Assembly: GCA_014584575.1 (NCBI GenBank)
Contig: JACTMP010000082.1
Span: forward strand, 1-64,000
DNA length: 64,000 nucleotides
Source of the DNA: Chloroflexota bacterium
GTDB lineage: Bacteria; Chloroflexota; Anaerolineae; Promineifilales; Promineifilaceae
Direction: 5' to 3'
Shown: positions 1-14,200 of the stretch, one piece after another
Position numbering within the stretch: the first letter of the stretch is position 1
Layout: each line of letters begins with the position of its first letter
Notes under the pieces: generated by a model
The model's database searches: none
The model's input: only the letters and a program-made list of their open reading frames with translations
Told to the model about the DNA's origin: nothing
Made by a program: the position numbers and the translations under genes

Positions 1-96
1 TACGAGCTTCGTCACACTTGACCGAACCGCCGGATGCGGACCCGCATGTCCGGTGGTGTGGGAGGAAGGGGGCTAGTCGCCCCCTCCTATCCCGAT
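1..96 (+). mobile_element. 3' end of a group II intron (domains V and VI)
   Basis: Positions 26-57 fold as a typical domain V: an 8-bp lower stem (ACCGCCGG with CCGGTGGT, one G-T wobble), a 2-nt GT bulge at 48-49, and an upper stem ATGCG/CGCAT closed by GACC. A CGC triad sits in the 5' strand, where group II introns keep their catalytic triad. Positions 60-93 then form a domain VI-like stem with an unpaired A at 89, which would be the branch point, seven bases before the inferred 3' splice site at about 96. The reverse transcriptase would lie upstream, outside the window. The 5' end is not visible, so completeness cannot be judged. Confidence 0.72.
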
Positions 97-140
97 TATA
101 CTGTCTGCCAGACCTGATTCATCCAAAAGGAGAAAGCGCC

Positions 141-713
141 ATGCGTTACCTGTCCATCAGTGGTTTCCCCGTTATCGAACCCGAAGAGGCAGATCCCGAC
201 ACGCGGCAACAATATGCGGAAATGCAGCAAGAAGTTGGTTTGCCCTATGTGCCAAGCTGGGCCAAGACCATGATCATCTCTCCCGCTATTTACAACATCT
301 ATCTGGAATTTATGCGCGCAACGAATCGCCACCTGACATTACCCGAGACGTTGGTGCCTATGATTTTATATTGCATTGCCACCGCCCGGAACTGCCAGTA
401 TTGCAGCGCCAACAATGAATTGTTCTGCCGCTCGCTAGGTGTGGATGAAGAAACCTTAGAAATGTTGGCTAAAGACCTGGGCAATGTTACCCCCAGACGC
501 TTGCAGGCCATTATCCAGTTTGCCATCCGCTGCGCGCTTAATCCGCAAGGGTTGACGGCCGTTGATTATGACCGTGTCCGTGAACAGGGTGTCAGTGATG
601 ATGAATTGGCCCAAATCATTTTTCTGGCAGCGTTAGGAAATTTCAACGATACGTTGGCGGACGGCTTTAAGATTGAAATCGAGTCGGTAGTTTTGGAAGC
701 ATTGGGCCGCTGA
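141..713 (+). CDS. AhpD-like / carboxymuconolactone decarboxylase family protein (copy 1)
   Basis: A 190-residue all-helical AhpD-fold protein. The family's CxxC redox pair is present in NCQYCSANNE, as in alkylhydroperoxidase-like members that reduce peroxides through an adaptor thiol. Substrate and partner cannot be read from the sequence. The start at 141 is chosen because AAAGGAGAAAG lies just upstream and because the downstream paralog begins the same way (MRYLSISG versus MYYLPISG). An in-frame start at 18 would read through the intron 3' end and is unlikely. The gene sits about 45 bp after the intron and 44 bp before its paralog, so the two are probably co-transcribed. Confidence 0.85.
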   Translation: MRYLSISGFPVIEPEEADPDTRQQYAEMQQEVGLPYVPSWAKTMIISPAIYNIYLEFMRATNRHLTLPETLVPMILYCIATARNCQYCSANNELFCRSLGVDEETLEMLAKDLGNVTPRRLQAIIQFAIRCALNPQGLTAVDYDRVREQGVSDDELAQIIFLAALGNFNDTLADGFKIEIESVVLEALGR

Positions 714-757
714 GTAACGACTGGTTGCCCATGACCAATGAAGAGGAGAATAGCGTT

Positions 758-1330
758 ATGTATTACCTGCCCATTAGTGGCCTGCCCTTAATTGAAGAAG
801 GCGAAGCTACCGAAGAAATAGCCGTGCTTTACGAGGAGGCAAAGCGTGCTTTGGATATGCCTTTCACGGCCAATCTCTTCAAAGCGGTCGCCATTTCCAT
901 CCCATCGCTGACAATGATGGTAGAGATTTATCGTTCCTTTTTCCAAAACCTGACACTGCCTCAAACTATCATTGCCATGATCTCTTATTGCATTCCCATA
1001 GCGAAGAATTGCACATATTGTACCGCTAATGGTGAACTGCACTGCCGTTCGCTGGGAATTGATGAGGAAACATTGGAGTCGTTGGCCAAAAACCTGGACA
1101 ATGTCAATCCGCAACGGGTACGGGCTATCATCCAGTTTGCCCTCAAATGTGCGCTGGATCCGCAAGGGCTATTGGCTGAAGATTATGACCAGGTGCGCAA
1201 CCAGGGTGTAAGCGATGCGGAGTTGGTGGAAATCATTGTAATTGCCGCCATGAGCAATCTGGGTGATACCCTGGCGGATAGTTTGAAGATTGAAGTTGAT
1301 GCACCAGTGCTGGAGGCGTTGGGACGGTGA
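758..1330 (+). CDS. AhpD-like / carboxymuconolactone decarboxylase family protein (copy 2)
   Basis: Tandem paralog of the upstream gene with exactly the same length (190 residues), the same CxxC pair (NCTYCTANGE) and the same C-terminal ending (VLEALGR). The conserved blocks are the segment after the Cys pair (CRSLG.DEETLE), the IIQFA.(R/K)CAL.PQGL segment and the C-terminus. The N-terminal half has diverged more, which suggests different partners or substrates. An AGAGGAGAA ribosome site precedes ATG 758; an upstream TTG at 725 is less likely. Expected to act as a peroxidase-like or decarboxylase-like cytosolic enzyme; the specific reaction is unknown. Confidence 0.85.
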   Translation: MYYLPISGLPLIEEGEATEEIAVLYEEAKRALDMPFTANLFKAVAISIPSLTMMVEIYRSFFQNLTLPQTIIAMISYCIPIAKNCTYCTANGELHCRSLGIDEETLESLAKNLDNVNPQRVRAIIQFALKCALDPQGLLAEDYDQVRNQGVSDAELVEIIVIAAMSNLGDTLADSLKIEVDAPVLEALGR

Positions 1331-1389
1331 ACGGTTATCGGCAAACGGTGATCGGTAAACAGTGAACAGCTTTCATAATTCATAATTTT

Positions 1390-4808
<3,419 letters not shown>

Positions 4809-4812
<4 letters not shown>

Positions 4813-6230
4813 ACGATGATCAGTTGGGCGGGGCACACGGCCGTATCCTCATCGTAGACGATAACCGCCTGAACCGACTCAAACTGTCCCGCTACCTTGA
4901 ACAGGAGCAGTGTACGGTGGCGGCGGTGGAAAACGGCCGTGACGCCCTGCGCGTCTTGCATCAGGAGCCGTTTGATATTGTGCTGCTGGACATTATGATG
5001 CCGGAAATGGACGGCTTTGAAGTGCTGGCGCGCATGAAGCGGGATGTGCATTTGCGCGATATTCCCGTCATCGTCATTTCGGCGCTGGATGAGATTGACA
5101 GCGTGGTGCGCTGCATTGAAATGGGGGCGGAGGATTACCTGCCCAAGCCGTTTAACCCGGTGCTGCTGCGCGCCCGGCTCAATGCCTGCCTGCAAAAGAA
5201 AAAACTGCGTGACCTTGAACGCTCCTACCTGCAACAAGAGATGATGCTGCGCCAGAGTGAAAAGCTGGCGACGCTGGGCAAACTGAGTGCGGGTATGGCC
5301 CACGAACTGAACAATCCGGCGGCGGCGGCGCAGCGGGGGGCGGAACAGTTGAAAACGGCCGTCGCCCACATCCAACACGCCCACCAACAACTGCACCAGC
5401 ACCAGCTAACGGCCGGGCAACTGGCCCGCATGGCGCAACTCGACCAACTGGCGCAAAGTCGCGCCATTCACCCACCCGAACTGGATGCCCTGACGCGCAG
5501 TGACCGGGAAATGGCGATTGAGGAATGGCTGGACGGCCGTGCTGTGCCCAATCCCTGGGAAATTGCGCCCACACTGGTAAACCTGGGGTTGGATGCAGGG
5601 GAAATGGACGAGATGTGTGGGATGTTTACGGCCGTGACTCTGCCCCCTTTGCTCGCCTGGTTGCACGGCAGCTATACCATCTACAGCCTGCTGGCCGAAA
5701 TCCACGAAGGGGCGGGGCGCATCACCGCCATCGTCAAGGCGCTAAAATCTTATGTCTACCTAGATCAGGCTCCGGTGCAGGCCGTGGACGTGCATGAAGG
5801 GCTGGACAATACCCTGGTGATGCTGCGCGGCAAACTCAAACAGGGTGTCACCGTCCACCGCCATTACCAGCCCGACCTGCCGCGCATTGAAGCCTATGGC
5901 AGCGAACTGAACCAGGTATGGACGAACATCATAGACAACGCCATTGGCGCGATGAAGGGCCAGGGCGAAATTACCCTGCGCACCTACCAGGAGGGGGATT
6001 GGGTAATGGTGGAGATTTGCGACAACGGCCCCGGCATCCCACCTGACGTGCAGGACAAAATCTTTGACCCCTTCTTCACCACCAAAGCCCCCGGCGAAGG
6101 CACCGGCCTGGGGCTGAACATCAGCCACAACATCATCGTGCAAAAACATAAAGGTAAAATTACGGTAGATTCCCATCCCGGCCAGACCTGCTTCCAGATA
6201 AAATTACCTCTGCGTTTGGGCAAAGGTTGA
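4809..6230 (+). CDS. Response regulator-histidine kinase (REC-HisKA-HATPase)
   Basis: A 473-residue protein with an N-terminal receiver (ILIVDDN; acceptor Asp61 in LLDIMMPEMDG), a short coiled linker, a HisKA-like segment with GMAHELNNP (His about 165) and a C-terminal ATPase domain (DNAIGAMKG, DNGPGIPP, GTGLGLNIS). This order is typical of kinases that take phosphate from an upstream phosphorelay and then signal on. The start overlaps the stop of the hybrid kinase, so the two are co-translated. The long region between HisKA and HATPase (about residues 185-330) has no motif I recognise. Confidence 0.92.
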
Positions 6231-6241
6231 CAAAGCACATC

Positions 6242-6331
6242 AGTCATTCCGAGCGGAGTCTTCGGAGCGAGGAATCTCTCTCCTGTACAGATGGGAGAGA
6301 TTCCTCCTCGAAGGCTCGTCGGAATGACGCG
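6242..6331. repeat. Long imperfect inverted repeat (TCATTCCGAG...CGGAATGA)
   Basis: The ends TCATTCCGAGC and GCTCGTCGGAATGA pair, and inside them GAGGAATCTCTC pairs with GAGAGATTCCTC. The element fills the gap between the kinase pair and the response regulator-reductase. It resembles a small dispersed REP/MITE-type repeat and could act as an attenuator; neither role is shown. Confidence 0.75.
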
Positions 6332-6407
6332 AGAAAGTTGCACCAACGATTAAATCTGAAAGTTACCAGCGTTTTGGTGATGAACGGCCGTTTTGATAGA
6401 GGCAACC

Positions 6408-8072
6408 ATGACAAAACCCATCATTTTAACCGTAGATGACGAACCACAGGTGCTAAATGCGGTTAACCGGGATTTGCGCCAGCATTATCGGGATGAGTAC
6501 CGCATCCTCAAGGCCGGCTCCGGCGCTGAGGCGCTGACGACGGTGCAGCAGTTGAAGCAGCGCAATACCCCGGTCGCCCTTTTCCTGGTTGACCAGCGTA
6601 TGCCCCACATGAGCGGCGTGGAATTCCTGGTCGAAGCGCGCCAGTTATACCCGGAGGCGCGCAAGGTGCTGCTCACGGCCTACGCGGACACCGAAGCGGC
6701 CATCACCAGTATTAACAGCATCGGCCTGGACTACTACCTGATGAAACCCTGGGATCCACCGGAGCAAAACCTGTTCCCGGTGCTGGATGATTTGCTCAGC
6801 GATTGGTGGCAGACCGTACCCCTGCCGTATGAGGGGATTCGTGTAGCCGGGACGCAGTGGTCGCCCAGTTCGCATATGGTGAAAGATTTTCTGGCGCGCA
6901 ACCGCATCCCCTACCAATGGCTGGACATTGAACAAAATGATGAGGCGCGGGCGTTGGTAACGGTGGTTCACGCCAGCCAGCCACACGGTCTGCCCGTCGT
7001 CTTTCTGCCCGATGGCACCACGCTGGTGCAGCCCGATTTCCGCACCCTGGCGCAAAGCTGCGGCTTGCAGACAACGGCCAAAGCGAATTTTTACGACCTG
7101 ATTATTGTGGGGGCGGGGCCATCGGGGTTGGGCGCGGCCGTGTATGGCGCGTCGGAAGGGCTGCGCACATTGCTGATTGACAAGGAAGCCACCGGTGGGC
7201 AGGCGGGCACCAGTTCGCGCATTGAGAATTACCTGGGTTTTCCCAGCGGCATCAGCGGCTCTGACCTGGCACAGCGGGCCACCACCCAGGCGCGGCGGTT
7301 GGGGGCGGAGATTTTGACGGCGCAGGCGGTCACGGCCGTGCGCATAGACGGCCCTTATCGTGTGGTGACTCTCAGCGACGGGTCGGAATTGACCTACCAT
7401 GCGCTGGTCATCGCTACCGGCGTCACTACGCGGCGGCTGGAACTGCCCGGCGTGGAAAAGCTGGAAGGGGCGGGCATTTACTACGGCGCGGCGTTGACGG
7501 AAGCGGCCAATTACCTGGGGCGGCGCATGTGTGTCATTGGTGGGGCCAATTCGGCCGGGCAGGGAGCTATGTTTTTCTCGCGCTACGCCAGCCAGGTGAC
7601 GATGTTGGTGCGCGCTTCGTCACTGGCCATGGGCATGAGCCAATATCTGGTAGACCAGATTGCGGCCACGCCCAACATTGAAGTGCTGACGCGGACGGTG
7701 GTCACGGCCGTACACGGCACAGATCGCCTGGAAGCGATTACCGTCCAGCACACCGATACCGATGCTACAGAAACCATCGAGACGCCGGCCTTGTTTGTCT
7801 TCATTGGGGCCACACCACACACAGAGATGGTGGCGGGGGTAGTGGAACGGAACAGCGCCGGTTTTATTTTGACGGGGGAGGAGTTAGTGCGGAACGGCCG
7901 TCGCCCGGCGAACTGGAAACTCAAACGCGACCCCTTCTTGCTGGAGACGAGCGTACCCGGCATTTTTGCGGTGGGGGATGTACGCCAGGGAGCGGTGCGG
8001 CGGGTGGCTTCGGCCGTAGGCCAGGGGGCCATCGTCGTCCATTTTGTGCATCAATACCTGAAGACCGTGTAA
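6408..8072 (+). CDS. Response regulator fused to a thioredoxin reductase-like FAD protein
   Basis: A 554-residue fusion. Residues 1-130 are a receiver (LTVDDEP; acceptor Asp62 in VDQRMPHMSG; K in YLMKPWD). Residues about 130-225 are a linker with a thioredoxin-like feel. From about 230 there is a class II pyridine nucleotide-disulfide oxidoreductase fold with FAD-binding IVGAGPSGLGAA, NAD(P)-binding VIGGANSAGQ and the C-terminal FAD motif GIFAVGDVR. The CxxC redox pair of true thioredoxin reductases is absent, so thioredoxin is unlikely to be the substrate. Start 6408 is preferred over 6393 because AGAGG lies close upstream. Context suggests the receiver is controlled by the two kinases before it. 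Confidence 0.9.
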   Translation: MTKPIILTVDDEPQVLNAVNRDLRQHYRDEYRILKAGSGAEALTTVQQLKQRNTPVALFLVDQRMPHMSGVEFLVEARQLYPEARKVLLTAYADTEAAITSINSIGLDYYLMKPWDPPEQNLFPVLDDLLSDWWQTVPLPYEGIRVAGTQWSPSSHMVKDFLARNRIPYQWLDIEQNDEARALVTVVHASQPHGLPVVFLPDGTTLVQPDFRTLAQSCGLQTTAKANFYDLIIVGAGPSGLGAAVYGASEGLRTLLIDKEATGGQAGTSSRIENYLGFPSGISGSDLAQRATTQARRLGAEILTAQAVTAVRIDGPYRVVTLSDGSELTYHALVIATGVTTRRLELPGVEKLEGAGIYYGAALTEAANYLGRRMCVIGGANSAGQGAMFFSRYASQVTMLVRASSLAMGMSQYLVDQIAATPNIEVLTRTVVTAVHGTDRLEAITVQHTDTDATETIETPALFVFIGATPHTEMVAGVVERNSAGFILTGEELVRNGRRPANWKLKRDPFLLETSVPGIFAVGDVRQGAVRRVASAVGQGAIVVHFVHQYLKTV

Positions 8073-8229
8073 CGAAAGAAAGAAGAAACGGGATAGTTGT
8101 ACCCAGGCCAACATGACATTTGGCAGGTTGTTTTGCCAGTATGCACCTGTTTATACTACCTTTGCAATTTGACAGTCATGGGAGTCGTAACCCCAGCCTG
8201 CTACAGTGTAAGTGTAAAGGGAGGTTATC

Positions 8230-11200
8230 ATGTTCAAACGCAGCTTTTGGCTTACTTCATCCTTATTGTTTGGTCTGCTTCTCTTTGGCAGCCTGACTTT
8301 CCTGGCTTACCACGTACCGGCCGCACAGGCCACCGATCATTATTATGTGGATGCCGTCGGTGGCAGCGACGTAACCGGCGATGGCAGCCAGGCTGCACCG
8401 TGGCACACCATCTCTCATGCGTTGATTCAGGTCACGGGGCCGGATGTGGAGATTCACGTCGCCCCTGGTATGTACAATGCTGCCTTAGGAGAAAACTTCC
8501 CCATTGTCATGGAACCGGCGGTGCGTTTGATCGGCGCTGACCGTGAAAACACCATTTTGTTCGGCAACAGTTCGACCCATGTTGTTCACTTTCCCGGAAC
8601 CGGCTTTTACACGGAGACAACGGTCCTTCGTGGTTTTAAGATCATGAACGGGAATAATGGGGTGTTAGTGAGCGGCCGTACCGGGACCCCTTCATCCCCT
8701 GTCATCGAAGATAACTGGATTACTGCCAATGCCATTGGCGTGCGCAACTATGCGGTGAGTGACCAGCGGATAGCAGCCATTATTCGTCACAACCGCATTG
8801 ATTACAACACCAATCGCGGTATTGAATTGTATGCCGGTTACGACGGAACCCGCATTACCTCCCTCATTGCTGACAACGAGATCACCCATAACGGCACCCA
8901 AGGTATCTACTGCTTTGCAGATGGCGCGGGCAGCAGTGGCAATCCCGACAATTCTCACTGCAATGCTACCGTGAGTGGTAACCTTATTGCTTACAACGGC
9001 ACCGATGGCTTTCGCTGTCACACCGATTATGCTGGTGAATGCCGCACCCCGATGAGCAATAACCGATTCATCGCCAATGCCCAGTGGGGTATTAGCCGCC
9101 AACACGCCGGGACGTACCTTATTATCAACCAGCCAGTTCTGGTCAACAATATCTTTATAGGTAATGGCACAGGCGGGGCTGGTTTTCGCACTGGTGATCG
9201 CCCGCGTTTTGTCAACAACACGGTGGCTTATAACGGGCAGTACGGCATCCGTAACGGCACACCAACCATCGTCAACAGCATCGTCTGGGGACATATTGAT
9301 GATCTCAATGTGGCGGTGGAATATGTTTCCTATTCGAATGTGGGTGATGGCGAATATGGCGGCGCCAACAATAATTTGTCCGTTGACCCGCAGTTTGCCA
9401 ATTCACAACAACCCGACTGGCACATCCTGGGCACCTCACCACTGGTAGATGCCGGTAACAGCGCCGCCGCCGATGTGCCCTTGAGCGATATGGATGGCGA
9501 TCCGCGGGTTTTGGGCACGGCCGTAGACATTGGCGCCGACGAAACAACCGCCCTTTACACCCTTTCCATCTACAAGTCCGCCCTGCCGACGGCCACAGTG
9601 ACCGTTGGTGACCTGATCACTTACACTCTGACGGTGGTGAATGATGGTCAGGCCAGTGCTGCGGGTGTTCAGATTACGGACACGTTGCCTCTGAACACTA
9701 CCTGGAGTGGTTATCTGAGCCTGTCATCAGGCACGGCCGTAGTCACCGATGGTGTTCTACAATGGCATGGTTTTCTGCCTGCCGACAGCACAGAAACGAT
9801 AAGCGTGGCGGTGCGCGTGAACTCGCTGACGGCCGTCAATTCTTCCATTGTCAATGTGGCGCTGGTCGGCGGCCCCGGTGGCATCATCGCCTCCAGCAAT
9901 CCTATCACCCTGACGGTGGGGCCAGGGGTCTATTGGGGTGATTCCACACAGACTGTTCCCCAGGACGTGTTGGCCGGGCAGTCATTTACCCACACTGTCC
10001 AGGTGGTGAACGGCGGGAACATCACGGCCAGCGCTGTCACCGTGACCAATATGCTGGATACGGCCGTCTCATTGGTGACGGCCGATCAGGGAGGGGTGCT
10101 GAGCGACGGCCGTGTCATCTGGTCGGGTCTGGCTGTGGCCCCCGGAGAAATGGCAACGCTCACGGCCGTACTCAGCACCACTGCCCCGATTACGCCCAAT
10201 TACACGGCCGTCAATCAGGTCGTTATTACTGGCGGCGGCATCACTGAGCAACTGCCAGACGCCGCCACCAACCTGTGGAATCCGGCGCAGGCTGCTTTTG
10301 ACGCCGCGCCCACGCTCGGCCCGGCGCCGCTCAATGTCACCTTTTTCAACCAGTCGCAACACGCCAACAGTTTTACCTGGGATTATGGTGATGGCAGCAG
10401 CGGCACGGCCGTGGGCAACCATACCCACCTCTACCAAAACAGCGGCGTTTACACCGTCACCCTGACGGCTGCCAATGCGATGAGCAGCCAGACCATTACT
10501 CGCACCGGCTTCATCACCGTTTACAACACGCCCATTGCCAACTTCACGGCAGAACCACGCCTGGGTATCAGGCCGTTTTTGGTGGAGTTCACCAACAGTT
10601 CCCTCTATGGCGAGCAGTTCATCTGGGATTATGGCGATGGCGTTACCAGCACCGTGTCCAGCCCTACTCATACCCATACCTATGCCAACGCCGGCGTATA
10701 TACTGTGCGGTTGACGGCCGTTAACGCTTACGCCAGCCATACCAGGGTGCGCACCAACTACATTGGCGTCTACAATGCGCCCGTCGCCAATTTCACCGGC
10801 TACCCTACCTCAGGCGTGGCGCCTCTGGTGGTTTACTTCGATAACACCTCCATCAATGCCACCATGCAGCAGTGGACATTTGGCGATGGGCAAACGACAG
10901 TGGCCAGAGACCCGGCTAACATCTACAGCCAGCCGGGGGTCTATACCGTTACCCTCACCGTTGCTAATCCTGGCGGCAGCGACACGCTGGTGCGCTCCGC
11001 TTACATCACGGTTTATGGGCCGCCCACCGCCAGCTTCACCGGCGCGCCCCGCACCGGTCTCGCGCCATTGACGGTTACATTCAATAACTCTTCAACGCCG
11101 GCAGACAGCTACTTATGGGATTACGGGGATGGCTCCACCAGCAACAACGGAGCGCCGACACATAGCTATGTGTACGATACGCCCGGTGTGTTTACGGTAC

Positions 11201-14200
11201 GGCTGACGGCCTACAATGCCCATGGCAGCAACACGCTCACCCGTAACAATTACGTACAGGTTTATGACCCGCCGGTACCTGACTTTTCAGCCACTCCAAC
11301 TTTCGGCGCGGAGCCGTTGGCCGTACAGTTCACCAATCTATCACAAAACGCCACCAGTTATTTGTGGACATTTGGAGATGGCAGCAGCAGCACGGCCGTA
11401 TCACCGGCCCACACCTACCAGACCGGCGGCGTCTATACCGTCACGCTGCGGGCCAGCAATCCGGGCGGCAGCGTTGAACTGACGCGCACCAGTTACATTA
11501 CGGTGGAAAATGCGCCGCAACCGGCCTTCACTGCCTTCCCTCGTGCTGGCCTGTTGACGCTGACCACGACTTTCACAAATACCTCGCTGTATGCCACCAG
11601 TTACATCTGGGATTACGGCGATGGCGTCACCAGCACCACTACCTTGCCGGTGCATACCCATACCTATGCTGCGCCGGGCGTTTACGATGTGACGTTGACG
11701 GCCGTGAACACCTACACGGCCCGCACACTCACCGAATCGGCGTATATCACCGTGTATGATGCGCCGCTGGCAGATTTTACGGCCGTGCCTACCGCTGGCC
11801 CGGCGCCGTTGTCCGTCAACTTTGCCAATCAATCACAGCACGCCAACAGTTTCAATTGGGACTTTGGCGACGGCGGCAGCAGCGCAGAGAGCAACCCAAC
11901 CCACCTTTACACGGCTGCCGGGTTTTACACCGTTACCCTGACGGCAGCCAACCCGTTTGACAGCCATACACTGACGCGCACTGCCTATATCTTTGTGTAT
12001 GATCAGGCGGCGCCGGCGTTCACGGCCGTGCCGCGCATCGGCGAAGCGCCCTTAGTGGTGACATTCACCAACCAATCTCAATATGCGGATATGCTGATTT
12101 GGGATTATGGCGATGGGCAGAGCGCCGTTGTTATGGATGAGCAGCACAGCCACACCTATACCATGCCCGGTGTGTATACGGTGACGCTCACGGCCGTGAA
12201 TCCCTATGACACACAAATACTCACCCGTACCCATTACATTGCTGTTATGCCTCCCACCGGGCAAACAGCCTACCACGTGGACGCTTTGTTTGGCAGCAAC
12301 AGCACCGGGGACGGCTCACGCAACAACCCCTGGCAAACCATCAGTTATGCTTTCAGCCAGGTAGACCAGGCTAATGTCACCATTTATGTAGCCACCGGGT
12401 TGTACAACGCGGCTCTGGGTGAACAATTCCCCATCGTCATGGAACCGGGCGTGGGACTGATTGGCGGCGATAGAACAGCAACCATCATTAACGGGCCAGG
12501 CACAGGTAATGTCATCCACTTCACCAATGCAGTGGCCTATCCAGACACAACGATACTTCGAGGCTTCAAGATTACCGGCGGCGGTACCGGCGTGCGCATT
12601 GACGGCGCTAACAATACGGCCCAGGTACCTGTGATAGACGGCAACTGGATCACGGGCAACACCGATGGCATCAAAACCTATGTACTTAGTTCCTGGCGTT
12701 ACGTCTATGCCACCATCAGCCATAACCTGATTAGCGGCAACGGCCGTTACGGCATCTTCAATGAAGCCAATTCCAACAACCAATCGGGTCAGGCGCGCAC
12801 CAACCCCTTTATTGTGGAAAATGAGATTCGCAACAATAGCAGCGATGGTATTTACTGTTACGCTTATGGCTTTTCAACTATTGATCGCGGCAATTGTTTC
12901 CCGCAAATTATCGGTAATCAGATCACGAATAATGGCGGTAGCGGTGTGCGCGCGGGTGCGGGTTATGCCGGCCTGAACAACATGGTGCTGAGTGACAACG
13001 TGATCTCTCATAATCAGGCCTGGGGTGTGCGGCGCGTGGAGGGGCCAACGGAATATTGGACTGTCACCCGGCCCAAGTTATACAACAACCTGATTTATGG
13101 CAACGGCGCAGGTGGCTTCAACGTGCATAAAGAAGATGAGGCGGTGTTGGTGAACAACACCATTGTCAACAACGGCGCATATGGCATCAAGCGGGAAAAC
13201 TCTGGCGAACGCACCGGCTACACCCATGTCATCAACAGCATTGTTTGGGGGCACAGCGATAACTTAAACAACATCGTGGTGGACTGGGTGCATTACTCTG
13301 ACCTGGGCGACGGCGAATACACCGGCGTGAACAATAACGTCTCGGTTGACCCGCTCTTTGTAGACCCAGCCCTGTTTGATTTCCACCTGCGGCCTGATTC
13401 GCCGCTGATTGACATGGGCGACAGCAGCCGCAGTGATCTGCCGCTGCTTGACTTTGAAGGCGACCCGCGTATCTGGGGCACGGCCGTAGACATGGGCGCG
13501 GATGAGTGGTTCGACGGCATGGTGTTGCAGATGGCAGTCACGGCCGTGCCCTCACCCGCCACTGCCGGGCAGCCGCTCACCTATACCATAATCATCACCA
13601 GTCTCAGCCAGGTTCCGGTAAACATTGTGCTGCGGGACGTGCTGCCAACTCAGGTCTCCCCATCTGGCGAAGTGACGCGCACGTTGACGCTGACCGCCAA
13701 CCAGCAGGTGCAGATGGAGGAGATTTCGGTAACGGTGAACGAATCGTATGCCGGGCCGTTGGTCAACTACGTGGAGGCCAGTTATCTGGGCAACGTGGTG
13801 GCCTCTCAAGCGATTACCACTCCGGCTCTGGTGGCGGTCTCTGGCCTGACGGTCACGAACGATGGTCCCACGGCCTGGGGGCAGACCACTATATTGACTG
13901 CCAGTGTGCAGGCGGGCACGGCCGTCAGCTACACCTGGGACTTTGGCGATGGCAGCGGCGGCAGTGGGGCCGTGGTGGCCCATACCTACGCCGCCCCTGG
14001 CGTCTACACAGCAACGGTGATAGCCAGCAATGCTGTCAGCGACGCCTGGGCGGAGACCTTTGTTATGGTCGCTGAACCGGTGGCTGGTCTAACGGCCGTA
14101 AACGACAGTCCCACCGCGCTAGGGACGCCCACGCACCTGGCCGCCAGCATCACGGCCGGTACCGATGTCAGTTATGAATGGGACTTTGGTGATGGCGCTA

